DNA of 64,000 bases from Amycolatopsis mongoliensis (GTDB lineage Bacteria > Actinomycetota > Actinomycetes > Mycobacteriales > Pseudonocardiaceae). The stretch covers positions 4,526,001-4,590,000 of the forward strand of contig NZ_CP127295.1 in assembly GCF_030285665.1 (NCBI RefSeq), written 5' to 3'. Both the position numbers and the translations under genes were made by a program. How positions within the stretch are numbered: the first letter of the stretch is position 1; each line of letters opens with the position of its first letter. This document shows, piece after piece, positions 14,306 to 22,471 of this stretch. Under the pieces are notes generated by a model, which worked only from the letters and a program-made list of their open reading frames with translations, was not told the DNA's origin and searched no databases.

Positions 14306-16861
14306 TCAGGGCCAGACCAGCCGTTCGAGCGCGTGGAGCGCGGACACGAACGGCTCGGGCAGCCGGACGACCTGCTTGGCGGCCCGCGCCTTGGCGGACA
14401 GTGCGGGGCTGACGCCGGGCGCGGTTTCGGCGTCGCGGGCGGCGTCGTCGACGAGTCCCGTCGCGCGCTCGAGCGGGCCGCGGCCGCCGAGGGCGAGCGC
14501 GAGCCCGAGATCGAGGCAGGTTTCGAGGGTTTCCGGGTGGGTCCGGCCCAGCAGGCGGAGCTGCGGTGCCCGGATGGTCTCGAGCAGGTCGGCCTGGCGG
14601 TCGAACTCGTGGAGCCGGGCGTGGGCGAGGCCCATGGCGTGGCGGATCCGGTGGTGCAGCCGGTGGTCGTCGCCCAGCACCCGGCGGACGGCCAGTTCGG
14701 TTTCGGCCAGCGCGGCCAGCGCCTCGCGGGGGTGGCCGCGCGCCAGCGCCGCCCGGCCGGCGTGGACGGACGCCGTGAGGGTCAGGGGACTCTTGACGCC
14801 GTGCCGGCGGGCGTAGTCCGCCGCGAGGTCGGCCGGGTCCCGGTCGGTGACGGCGGCGTCGGCCTGGATCAGGTCCGCTTCGGGGCAGTCTTCGACTTCG
14901 GCGGCGACGTCTCGGGCTCGCTTCGGCTGCCCGGCCTGGAGGAGGTTCCGGGCGTACTCGAGGTTCAGCTCGTCGCGGATCGGGCCCGGGGCCGCGAGCG
15001 CGGGTCCGAGGAGCGCGACGGCCTCCCGCGGGCGGCCGCGCAGCCGCCGGGCTTTCGCGGCCCGGTAGCGCTCTTCGCTGGTGGTGGGGAGGTGGGCGTG
15101 CCAGTACGTCCGGTCGGCTTCGGCGTAGTCGCCCTGGCCGTCGAGGGCCTGGGCCGCGATCAGGGCGGCTTCGGGGTGGCCGGGGGCCAGGACGAGGGCC
15201 TGCCGGGCGTGCCCGGCGGCTTCGGCGTCGAGCCCGCAGGCGAGTTCGACCCGGGCTGCCGCGGTGAAGTCCGCGGCGGTGGCTTCGCCGGTCGAGAGGA
15301 TGGTGGCGTGGATTTCCCCGGCGGTGCCGGGATCACCGTGGGCTTCGTGCGCGGCCGCGACGGGACGCAGGAGAGCGACCCGGTGGGCCGTGCTGTGCTC
15401 GGCAAGCACGCGGGCGTGCTGAAGCAGCAGATGACGGCGCCCGGCGACGGTGGTGCCGATGGGTGGCGACGGGGGGTCGCTGCCGACGGCCGGGCCAGTT
15501 GCGCTCGCGCGATCGGGCGGAGCATTGCGGACTGCTCCGGCGCCGGGCGAGGTTCTGTTGCCGGTCGGGTCGGTGCTGGGTGAGGTTGTGTTGTCGGCCG
15601 AATAGCCGCTGGGCGAGGTACTGCCGCCGGTCGGGTCGCTGCTGGGCGAGGTACTGCTGCCGCCCGAGTCGCTGCTGGGTGAGGTGCTGCTGCTTGCCGA
15701 CTCGCCGTCGGCCAGGCCGCCGAGCACCGCTTCCGCCGCCCGGCCGGGGGCCGGTTCCCCGAACTCGCCGCAGGCCACTTCCACCGCGAGGGCCTGCAGC
15801 CGCAGGTTTTCCCCTGCCCACACCGCGAAGCCCTGCTCGACCAGCTCCTCCGTCGCCGCCCCGAACGAGGCACGATCCCCCGCCACCCGCGCCACCTCCG
15901 GCGGGATCGGTGCCGGTGCCAGTACCGCGCCCAGCCGCAGCAGCTCCCGGGCCGGCCGGCCGAGCCGGACGAGCACGTCGCGGATCGCGTGGGGTGCCGT
16001 GTCCGGCAGCGCGTCCGGCGACGAGCCGGGCCGGTGCCGTGTGGTGAACGCCGTCGCCCGCAGCGTCATCGGATGGCCGCCGCAGCGGGCGACGAACCGG
16101 GCGTCCGGTGACCCGAGCAGCCGCAGGCCCTCCTCGAGCGGGAGACCCGGCACGTCCACCGTCGCCGTGGGCCGGCCGGTGCCTCGGCCGGTGAGCAGCG
16201 TGCGGACCCGGCCGGCCGGCAGCACGACCCGCTCGAGGACCGCCGGTGGCAGCCCGGCCGGGACGTCGTCGACCAGCACCAGCACCCGCTCGCCCGCGGC
16301 CTCGATCGCGCGCGCCAGCCGCGCGCGCAACCGGTCGAAGCCGAGCCCGGACGTGCCCGCCGCCGTCGCGAGGGCGAGGTGGAACTGGGGGAGGAAGTCG
16401 TCCGGGTCGAGGTGGCCGAACGGGCCCGTCCGCAGCACCCGGCCCCCGAACCGGCCGAAGAGGCACGCGTACTGCTCGGCCAGCGTCGTCTTGCCGATGC
16501 CCGCCGGCCCGCCGAGCAGCACCGCCCGGCTCGCGACGAGCTCCCGGTGGACCGGCCACAACGAGGAAAGCCCGGGCCCCAGGGCGACCGCGGACCGAAC
16601 CCGCCGGAGGAGCTCCGGCGGCGATTCTTCCGCGACGATCGGCAGAACGCGGTCCGTGCGCAGACCGGGCGGGAAATCGGCGAGCAGGACGCGGGACGCC
16701 GCCAGTTCCCGCGCGCTCATGTCGAAATCGTCGAAGGGATGACCGCGGAAAACGCGCAGCCCGCCGGCTCGCAACGCTTTCTCCACCCGGTCCGCCGCCG
16801 CGGAACACAGGAAGACGTCGAACCGGTCGGCGGCCGTCACGGGCGTCCCGGTGGCGTTCAA
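14306..16861 (-). CDS. TIR-like / STAND NTPase / TPR protein
   Basis: 851 aa. Residues ~10-85 start RFDVFLCSAAADRVEKALRA, as in TIR domains, but compact and without a clear catalytic Glu. A STAND/NB-ARC P-loop NTPase follows: Walker A GGPAGIGKTTLAEQY at about 115, Walker B VLVLVDDVP at about 200, and a GxP-type GGHPMTLRA at about 265. A Ser/Thr/Pro-rich linker made of 11-residue repeats spans about 385-440. The C-terminal 400 residues are TPR-like helical repeats (ARQALVLAPGHPEAALIAAQ; LGRTHPETLETCLDLGLALA). This is the NLR-like layout: effector, oligomerising switch, sensor. Roles in such proteins include anti-phage defence and developmental signalling; neither is shown here. Confidence 0.85.
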   Translation of the reverse strand: MNATGTPVTAADRFDVFLCSAAADRVEKALRAGGLRVFRGHPFDDFDMSARELAASRVLLADFPPGLRTDRVLPIVAEESPPELLRRVRSAVALGPGLSSLWPVHRELVASRAVLLGGPAGIGKTTLAEQYACLFGRFGGRVLRTGPFGHLDPDDFLPQFHLALATAAGTSGLGFDRLRARLARAIEAAGERVLVLVDDVPAGLPPAVLERVVLPAGRVRTLLTGRGTGRPTATVDVPGLPLEEGLRLLGSPDARFVARCGGHPMTLRATAFTTRHRPGSSPDALPDTAPHAIRDVLVRLGRPARELLRLGAVLAPAPIPPEVARVAGDRASFGAATEELVEQGFAVWAGENLRLQALAVEVACGEFGEPAPGRAAEAVLGGLADGESASSSTSPSSDSGGSSTSPSSDPTGGSTSPSGYSADNTTSPSTDPTGNRTSPGAGAVRNAPPDRASATGPAVGSDPPSPPIGTTVAGRRHLLLQHARVLAEHSTAHRVALLRPVAAAHEAHGDPGTAGEIHATILSTGEATAADFTAAARVELACGLDAEAAGHARQALVLAPGHPEAALIAAQALDGQGDYAEADRTYWHAHLPTTSEERYRAAKARRLRGRPREAVALLGPALAAPGPIRDELNLEYARNLLQAGQPKRARDVAAEVEDCPEADLIQADAAVTDRDPADLAADYARRHGVKSPLTLTASVHAGRAALARGHPREALAALAETELAVRRVLGDDHRLHHRIRHAMGLAHARLHEFDRQADLLETIRAPQLRLLGRTHPETLETCLDLGLALALGGRGPLERATGLVDDAARDAETAPGVSPALSAKARAAKQVVRLPEPFVSALHALERLVWP
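15545..15698. repeat. Coding minisatellite, 33-bp period, in STAND protein linker
   Basis: About five tandem 33-nt units (phase marked by GGGCGAGGT, at about 15545, 15578, 15611, 15644, 15677) encode 11-residue repeats of the TSPSSDSGGSS type on the minus strand. The two units at 15611 and 15644 are nearly identical, the outer ones diverged. It keeps frame, so it changes linker length only. Confidence 0.85.
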
Positions 16862-17213
16862 TGGGTGATCATGGCTTCGGTTCCTGACAGTCGGGTCGAG
16901 TCACGCGCCAAGGATCGGAACGGAGCCGGAATTCGCTACCGGACACCCCGGAACGGCAGGATCTGTCCACTATCTGACCCGTGTGCCGGGGATGACCGCC
17001 GGGTAACGCCACTGGGCCGTTTCTGGTTAACGGACAATATCTGGACAAGAACCACGCTGGTGCAACGTTGCTGGTCAGCGCCTCGATTACTCCGGTTGTC
17101 GGACCGGGAATCGTGGGATGCGAACAGGAGAATCGTCCCAGGACCAGTGTGGTCTTTTGTGGGCGACGGGTTACCCGAGAGCGGTCCGGTGGACGATGCG
17201 AGGAGGGAAACCC
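16862..17213. other. Intergenic region without recognisable gene
   Basis: About 350 nt between the divergent STAND and sigma-factor genes, slightly AT-richer than the flanks around 17020-17060. It must hold both promoters; I could not assign boxes with confidence. No ORF in it is convincing. Confidence 0.5.
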
Positions 17214-17852
17214 GTGGACACCATGACGGCGGAGACGGCGGTCGAAGGCTACGTCGTGCTCGACGAGCTACCGCGTCCGGACGGCAAGCTGACGAAGGAG
17301 CAGCTCGACCCGGTCGTGGCGGCCGCGCGCGCCGGCGACCCGGACGCGGTGCAGGCGCTGCTGCGGCTGATCAAGCCGACGGTCGTGCGCTACTGCCGCG
17401 CCCGGATCGGCGGGCGCGACCTGTCGTACCTGTCGGCCGACGACGTCGCGCAGGAGGTCTGCCTGGCGGTGCTGAAGGTGCTGCCGGGCTACCAGGACCG
17501 CGGCGGCTCGTTCCTGTACCTCGTGCGCGCCATCGCCGCGAACAAGGTCGCCGACGCGTTCCGCTCGGTCGCGCGGGACCGGTCCAAGCCCGTGCCGGAG
17601 CTGCCGGACCGGCCACTGGGCGGCAACGAGCCGGAGAGCTACGTGCTGGAGATGGACCTCGGGGCGCGGCTGGGGCGGCTGATGGCGTCGCTGCCGCCGC
17701 TGCACCAGGAGATCCTCTCGCTGCGGATCGTCGTCGGCCTCTCGGCGAACGAGACCGCGGAGGCGCTGGGCATCTCCGCGGGCAACGTCCGCATCACCCA
17801 GTACCGCGCGCTGACGAAGCTGCGCGCCATGATCCCCGACGGCGGGCTCTGA
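17214..17852 (+). CDS. SigD-like ECF sigma factor
   Basis: 212 aa from GTG 17214 with AGGAGG 7 nt upstream (the frame is open to 17118 without support). Region 2 (VVRYCRARIGGRDLSYLSADDVAQEV) and region 4 (LPPLHQEILSLRIVVGLSANETAEALG) match the SigD/ShbA group of ECF sigma factors: the VVRYCRAR and SADDVAQEVCLA signatures are those of mycobacterial SigD. No adjacent anti-sigma factor is encoded on this strand; the downstream convergent gene is a cupin. In actinomycetes this group serves stationary-phase or housekeeping-sigma control. Confidence 0.9.
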   Translation: MDTMTAETAVEGYVVLDELPRPDGKLTKEQLDPVVAAARAGDPDAVQALLRLIKPTVVRYCRARIGGRDLSYLSADDVAQEVCLAVLKVLPGYQDRGGSFLYLVRAIAANKVADAFRSVARDRSKPVPELPDRPLGGNEPESYVLEMDLGARLGRLMASLPPLHQEILSLRIVVGLSANETAEALGISAGNVRITQYRALTKLRAMIPDGGL

Positions 17853-17855
17853 GCG

Positions 17856-18158
17856 TCACTCCAGCCATTCGGTGATGAAGTGATCGCTTTCGTGGATGTG
17901 CACGGCCTCGTAGACTCCGGGGCCGAGCACGGCGAACTTGTGCGGGGTGCCGGCCGGGACGACCAGCACGTCCCCGGCGCCGCCGTCGCGTTCGGAGTCG
18001 CCGACGGTGAACCGGGCCCGCCCCCGGATGATGACGAACGTTTCGGGGTAGGGGTGCCGGTGCAGGCGCGGCCCGGAGCCGACGACGTCGGTGCTTTCGC
18101 GGATGACCGAGATCCCGGACCCGACGTCGCGTCCTTCGAAGTTCTCGCTGTCGCTCAC
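17856..18158 (-). CDS. Cupin domain protein
   Basis: A 100-aa single-domain cupin. Motif 1 is GPRLHRHPYPETFVIIRGR and motif 2 is GDVLVVPAGTPHKFAVLG, giving the metal-ligand set H, H, E and H. Small cupins bind a divalent metal and act as dioxygenases, isomerases or sensors; none can be chosen here. It lies between two SigD-like genes, ending 4 nt from the stop of one, and could be a ligand-binding partner of either. Confidence 0.85.
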   Translation of the reverse strand: MSDSENFEGRDVGSGISVIRESTDVVGSGPRLHRHPYPETFVIIRGRARFTVGDSERDGGAGDVLVVPAGTPHKFAVLGPGVYEAVHIHESDHFITEWLE

Positions 18159-18233
18159 CCGGCCAGCGTAGCGCCGGAAAACTCCGCCGTGAGCGGTTCG
18201 GTGCAGACGCCGAACGAGCCCCGCCGGCGCCGG

Positions 18234-18731
18234 TCAGCCCCCGACGACCTTCCGCAGCTGGCTGAGCGCCCGGTGCTGGGCGACCCGGACCGCACCCGGC
18301 GTCGACCCGACCCTCTCCGCCGTCTCCTCCGCCGACATGCCGACCGCCACGCGCAGCACCACGATCTCCCGCTGCTTCTCCGGCAGGACCTGCAGCAGCT
18401 TCGCCATGCGCTCGCCCAGTTCGCGGCGCAGCGCGTGGCGCTCCGGGTCCAGTGAGGTGTCGATCTCCTCGGGCAGCTCGGCGACCGGCTCGTCCCACAC
18501 CCGCGCCGCCGCCTTGCGGGCCGCCTCGACCTTGTGCCGGGCGATGCCGCAGACGAAGTTCGGGAACGGGCGGTCCGGCGGCCGGCCGGGCAGCGCCTTG
18601 AACAGCGCGACGCAGACGTCCTGCGCGACGTCGTCGGCCGACTCCGCGTCGAGGCGGGCGCGGCAGTACCGCACCACCGATGGCCGCGCCGCGGCCAGCA
18701 AGCGATGCGGGGCTTCTTCAACCGTGGTCAT
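18234..18731 (-). CDS. Second SigD/ShbA-like ECF sigma factor
   Basis: 165 aa from ATG 18731. It is compact: region 2 (VVRYCRARLDAESADDVAQD) begins near residue 20 and region 4 (VLPEKQREIVVLRVAVGMSAEETAERVGSTPGAVRV) ends the protein. It is closer to mycobacterial SigD in region 4 (STPGAVRVAQHRALSQL) than the 17214 paralogue. The start is fixed by GGGAGGGG just upstream, which lies fully inside a hairpin stem (18736-18754), suggesting translational control. Confidence 0.88.
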   Translation of the reverse strand: MTTVEEAPHRLLAAARPSVVRYCRARLDAESADDVAQDVCVALFKALPGRPPDRPFPNFVCGIARHKVEAARKAAARVWDEPVAELPEEIDTSLDPERHALRRELGERMAKLLQVLPEKQREIVVLRVAVGMSAEETAERVGSTPGAVRVAQHRALSQLRKVVGG

Positions 18732-18735
18732 GGGT

Positions 18736-18754
18736 CCCCTCCCTCCGGGAGGGG
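18736..18754 (-). promoter_or_regulatory. RBS-sequestering hairpin upstream of the sigma factor
   Basis: On the minus strand CCCCTCCC-GGA-GGGAGGGG forms a perfect 8-bp GC stem with a 3-nt loop; its 3' arm is the purine-rich ribosome site, followed by ACCC and the ATG. Folding would hide the Shine-Dalgarno sequence completely. Confidence 0.6.
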
Positions 18755-18919
18755 AACTACCCGTTTTCCCCCGGAACCGACCCGGCCCGGGCGGATTCCC
18801 CGCTATGTCCGGGAAATCCGTGCCGGTGACGTCGATCCCGAGGCCGGCGCGACGGATGACCATCGGCGTGCCACGCCGGGCGCATGACCGTCGGCCTGCC
18901 CCCGTCCGGCGGGGGTTCC

Positions 18920-19546
18920 TCAGTCCGGCGTGACCGTGCGGTGGTGGCCGAACACCCGCCGTTCCCGCCGTGTCACGCTCGCCATCACGGCGGAGCGCGC
19001 CGGGGTGCTCGTCGCCTCCCGGTACTCCGGCGTGCCGAACAACCCCACGTCCGAGAGCTCGTGGAACGCCAGCAGCGCCGGGCCGTCGCCTTCGGCCAGC
19101 CGGTAGCGGCGGGTGCGGTACCAGCCCGGCAGCCGGTGCAGCAGCGGGACGTGCTCCTCGCGGTACCAGGCGTCGAGGCCGGGCTCGTCGTCCGTGGACA
19201 GCGCGACGCACACGACGACCGGCGCGGCGGGCACGACGGTCCCGGTGTCGTCGACCTGCGAGTAGACCCGGCGGTCCAGCGTCGCCAGCCGCCGGACGAC
19301 GTCCTGCTCGCGCGGGCTGCGGCGGCGCGCCACCTCGTAGGCGGGGCTGCGCAGCGCGTCGGTGTCCAGCTCGTACCAGGCCAGCCACGCCGGCACCGCG
19401 CCGTCGAGCGCCCGGTAGCGGTGGCCGGTGCGGATGCCGGGGACGCGCAGGCGGGCCGGGGCGTGCTCGTGGTCGTACCAGTCGTGGAACTCCGCTTCGG
19501 GCACCTCGCCCGGCTCGGCGAACACGAACAGTAGTCCTTCGGTCAT
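18920..19546 (-). CDS. EthD/dimeric alpha-beta-barrel-like protein, two repeats
   Basis: 208 aa, soluble. Two similar halves each carry the pattern of a small ferredoxin-like barrel: EAEFHDWYDHEHAPARLRVPG (residues ~17-37) and EPGLDAWYREEHVPLLHRLPG (~125-145). This duplicated W-Y-x-E/H-H-xP-x-L-x-x-x-x-G signature is typical of EthD/DUF4286-like proteins, which act as small monooxygenases or binding proteins. Divergent from the IclR regulator with 32 nt between starts, so probably regulated by it. Confidence 0.75.
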   Translation of the reverse strand: MTEGLLFVFAEPGEVPEAEFHDWYDHEHAPARLRVPGIRTGHRYRALDGAVPAWLAWYELDTDALRSPAYEVARRRSPREQDVVRRLATLDRRVYSQVDDTGTVVPAAPVVVCVALSTDDEPGLDAWYREEHVPLLHRLPGWYRTRRYRLAEGDGPALLAFHELSDVGLFGTPEYREATSTPARSAVMASVTRRERRVFGHHRTVTPD

Positions 19547-19578
19547 CGGGTAGTGTCCTGGGAAAGCGAGGAGGGGCA

Positions 19579-20349
19579 GTGTCGCGCGAGGACCCGGACG
19601 TCATCGACTCGGTGGAGAAGGCGTTGCGCCTGCTGCAGAGCTTCTCCGGTGAGGCACCGGCGATGAGCGTCAGCGAGGCCGCCGCGGCCACCGGCCTGAC
19701 CCGCGCCACGGCGCGCCGGCTCCTGCTGACCTTCGAACGGCTCGGGTTCGCCGAGACCGACGGCCGCCGCTTCCGGCTCACCGCCCGCGTCCTGCGGCTC
19801 GGCTACGGCTACCTGGCCGCGCTGCCGTTCTGGGAACACGCCCAGTCGCACATGCGCGCCCTCTCCGACGAGGTCCGCGAGTCCAGCTCGCTCGCCACGC
19901 TCGACGGCGGCGAGATCGTCTACGTCGCCCGCGTGCCCGCGTCGCGGATGATGACGATCACCTTCAACGTCGGCTCGCGGCTGCCCGCCTACCCGACGTC
20001 GATGGGCCGCGTGCTGCTCGCCGCCCTGCCGGCGGCCGATCTGGAGTCCTATTTGGACCGTACCGAGCTGAAGCGGCTCACGGCGAACACCATCACCGAC
20101 CGCGCCGCCCTCGAGGCCGAGCTGGCGCGGGTCGCCGAGCAGGGGTACGCGCTGGTGGACGGCGAACGCGAGGAGGGCGTCCGGTCGGCCGCCGCGCCGG
20201 TCCGCAACGCCGGCGGCGGGGTGATCGCCGCGCTCAACGTGTCGGCCAACGCCGCGCGCGTCTCCGTCGAGAAGCTGCGCGCGGAGTTCGTGCCCCGGCT
20301 GCTCGAAACGGCCGACGCGATCACCAAGGACATCGCGGGCCTGCACTAG
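19579..20349 (+). CDS. IclR family transcriptional regulator (PcaR/PobR branch)
   Basis: 256 aa from GTG 19579 with GAGGAGGGG upstream. The N-terminal winged HTH (SVEKALRLLQSF; LTRATARRLLLTFERLGF) is followed by an IclR effector domain (YVARVPASRMMTITFNVGSRLPAYPTSMGRVLLA in parts; VDGEREEGVRSAAAPVRN). The phrase RLPAYPTSMGRVLLA and DGEREEGVRS is characteristic of PcaR/PcaU/PobR regulators of aromatic acid breakdown. It overlaps the 3' end of the convergent amidohydrolase by 4 nt and probably controls that catabolic operon and/or the divergent 208-aa protein. Confidence 0.92.
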   Translation: MSREDPDVIDSVEKALRLLQSFSGEAPAMSVSEAAAATGLTRATARRLLLTFERLGFAETDGRRFRLTARVLRLGYGYLAALPFWEHAQSHMRALSDEVRESSSLATLDGGEIVYVARVPASRMMTITFNVGSRLPAYPTSMGRVLLAALPAADLESYLDRTELKRLTANTITDRAALEAELARVAEQGYALVDGEREEGVRSAAAPVRNAGGGVIAALNVSANAARVSVEKLRAEFVPRLLETADAITKDIAGLH

Positions 20350-21158
20350 GACCCGAACCCGAAGCAGCGGACGGGATTCTCGACCAGCAACCGGTGCCGG
20401 TCCGCCTCGGTGAAGGAAGCCAGCACGGTCACCAGGTCGGCGTCGTCGGGATCGAACCCGTGGGTGTTCGGGTGCGGGAAGTCGGTGCCCCACAGGACGC
20501 GCTCGGGCGCGTGCGCGGTCAGCAGGTGCATCAGGGCGGCGGAGTCGGCCAGCGACGGCGGCGACGTCGCGATCCGGTCCGCGCCGCTCAGCTTGACCCA
20601 GACGTCCCCGCTGTCGAGCAGCCGCCGCAGCGCCGTCACCGCGGCGCTTTCGAGCCCCTCGCGCAGGTCGACGCGGGCCATGTGGTCGACCACGACGGTC
20701 AGCCCGAGCCCGTGCACCAGCTCCTCGTGCTCGGCGATGCCGGTCCCGGCCACGTGCAGCGCGATGTGCCAGCCGTGCGGCGCGATCTTGGCGACGATCG
20801 CACGGATCGTCTCCGCCGACGGCGCCGGGCCGAGGTGCGGCATGAAGTGCAGCCGCGCGCCGCGGACCCCGGCTTCGTGCAGCCGGGCGATCTCGGCGTC
20901 CGGCGTTTCCGGCGTCACGAGCGCGACACCGCGGTGGTCGCCGGAGGCGAGGGCGTCCAGCAACGCCGAGTGGTCCGTGCCGTGGCACGCCGACTGGACG
21001 ATCACCGCCCGCTCGAAGCCGAAGGACCGGTGCAGGCGCTGGAGATCCTCCTTCGGCGCCTCGGGCGGGGTGAACGTCCGGTCCGGCGCGTAGGGGAAGC
21101 GGTCCGTGGGCCCGAAGACGTGGCAGTGCGCGTCGCAGCTGCCCGGCGGCAGGATCAT
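20346..21158 (-). CDS. Amidohydrolase 2, PDC-lactonase (LigI)-like
   Basis: 270 aa. It begins MILPPGSCDAHCHVFGPTDR with the HxH metal motif, then VVVDHMARVD and the closing LWGTDFPHPN with the conserved Asp. These features fit the amidohydrolase-2 group that includes 2-pyrone-4,6-dicarboxylate hydrolase and 4-sulfomuconolactonase, which open lactone rings in aromatic-acid pathways. The start overlaps the SDR stop by 1 nt (TGATG), so it is the last gene of a four-gene operon. Confidence 0.88.
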   Translation of the reverse strand: MILPPGSCDAHCHVFGPTDRFPYAPDRTFTPPEAPKEDLQRLHRSFGFERAVIVQSACHGTDHSALLDALASGDHRGVALVTPETPDAEIARLHEAGVRGARLHFMPHLGPAPSAETIRAIVAKIAPHGWHIALHVAGTGIAEHEELVHGLGLTVVVDHMARVDLREGLESAAVTALRRLLDSGDVWVKLSGADRIATSPPSLADSAALMHLLTAHAPERVLWGTDFPHPNTHGFDPDDADLVTVLASFTEADRHRLLVENPVRCFGFGS

Positions 21159-21958
21159 CAGTCGCACCTCGCCGTCATGCCGCCGTCGACCACGAGCTCG
21201 GTCCCGGTGACGAACCGCGCCTCGTCGGAGGCCAGGAACAGCGCGGCGTACGCGGTGTCCCGCCCGTCGCCGGCGAACCCGAGCGGGATCCGGGCCTGCC
21301 GCCGCGCCAGCAGCGCCTCGACGTCGCCGCCTTCGCGCTGGTTCGCCAGCCGCGTCTCGACCATCGGCGTGTGCAGCTGCCCGGGGACGACGGTGTTCGC
21401 GCGGATCCCGTCGGGCGCGTGCTGCACCGCGAGCACCCGCGACAGCTGGATGACGCCCGCCTTCGCCGACGCGTACCCGACCTGGGCCGAGCCGGTCCAC
21501 CGGATCCCCGACGTCGACGCGGTGTTCACAATGGACCCGCCGCCCTGCTCCCGCATCACCGGGATGACGTGCCGGCAGGTGAGGTAGACGCTGGTGAGGT
21601 TGTAGTCCAGCTGCGCGGCCCAGTCCTCTTCGGACAGCTCGGCGGGACCGCCGGGGCGGGAGCCGCCGACGTTGTTCACCAGGATGTCGACCCGCCCGAA
21701 CGTCTCCCGGCACGCCGCGACCGCACCGGCGACCGACGCGCTGTCGGTGACGTCGCAGGTGTGCGTGTGGACGGTGCCGCCTTCGTCGCCGATCAGGGCG
21801 ACGGTCTCGGTGAGGGCGTCCGGCTTCAGGTCCACAGCGAACACCTTCGCACCTTCACGCGCGAACAGCACCGCGGCGGCGCGCCCGTTGCCCCAGCCGG
21901 GCCCGACGCTGCCCGCACCGGTGATCAGCGCGACCTTGCCCGCCAGCCGCCCGGTCAT
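21158..21958 (-). CDS. Short-chain dehydrogenase/reductase
   Basis: 266 aa from ATG 21958. The nucleotide motif ITGAGSVGPGWGNGRAAAVL has an insertion in the TGxxxGxG loop, NNVGGSRPGG replaces NNAG, and YASAK is the catalytic pair. The closing GTELVVDGGM is typical. It likely oxidises a hydroxyl-bearing intermediate in the pathway of its operon neighbours. ATGA overlap with the upstream CMD gene and TGATG overlap with the downstream amidohydrolase show tight coupling. Confidence 0.9.
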   Translation of the reverse strand: MTGRLAGKVALITGAGSVGPGWGNGRAAAVLFAREGAKVFAVDLKPDALTETVALIGDEGGTVHTHTCDVTDSASVAGAVAACRETFGRVDILVNNVGGSRPGGPAELSEEDWAAQLDYNLTSVYLTCRHVIPVMREQGGGSIVNTASTSGIRWTGSAQVGYASAKAGVIQLSRVLAVQHAPDGIRANTVVPGQLHTPMVETRLANQREGGDVEALLARRQARIPLGFAGDGRDTAYAALFLASDEARFVTGTELVVDGGMTARCD

Positions 21959-22458
21959 TCCCGCCCCACCTCCAGGGCGACGAGGAACCGCGAAACCATG
22001 TTGTACGCGGCGACCGTCACGCTCAGCTCCACGACCTGCTGCTCGTCGAAGTGCGCCGCCAGCGCCTCGAAGACCGGCTGCTCGACGGCGATCTTCTCGG
22101 TCATGGCGTCGGTGTAGGCGAGCGCGGCGCGCTGCCGGTCGTCCAACGCGGACGGATCGCCGCCGCGCAGCGCCGCGAGCTGGTCGTCGGTCATCCCGGC
22201 GTCCCGGGCGACGGGCTCGTGCGCCGTCCACTCGTAGGCCGCGCCGTTGAGCTCGGCGACGCGCAGGACGGCGAGCTCACGGACGTCCGCGGGCAGGGTC
22301 GAGGCGCCGCGGACCGCGCCGAGCAGGCTGTTCCAGCCGTCGGCGAGGGCCGGGCTGTGCAGCAGCACGCCGTCCAGCGGGGTGAGCCGCCCGCCGCGCC
22401 GCTGCCGGATGCGGTCGGCGACTTCGCCGCCGTCGTGCACGTAGCCGAGCCTGGCCAA
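21955..22458 (-). CDS. Carboxymuconolactone-decarboxylase-family protein (no CxxC)
   Basis: 167 aa, helical. The core LRVAELNGAAYEWTAHEPVARDAG shows the CMD fold with the AYEWxxH version of the active site, lacking the redox CxxC of AhpD. This variant is the one seen in gamma-carboxymuconolactone decarboxylase and relatives in aromatic-acid breakdown. Second gene of the dctA-CMD-SDR-amidohydrolase operon (13 nt after dctA). Confidence 0.88.
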   Translation of the reverse strand: MARLGYVHDGGEVADRIRQRRGGRLTPLDGVLLHSPALADGWNSLLGAVRGASTLPADVRELAVLRVAELNGAAYEWTAHEPVARDAGMTDDQLAALRGGDPSALDDRQRAALAYTDAMTEKIAVEQPVFEALAAHFDEQQVVELSVTVAAYNMVSRFLVALEVGRE

Positions 22459-22471
22459 GGTGTCTCCCTTC

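Noticed and set aside
15545..15698. Possible CRISPR array
   Set aside because: Units are contiguous 33-bp coding repeats without spacers and lie inside a protein gene.
16862..17213. Small RNA or riboswitch between the STAND and sigma genes
   Set aside because: No stable conserved fold or known riboswitch core was recognisable.
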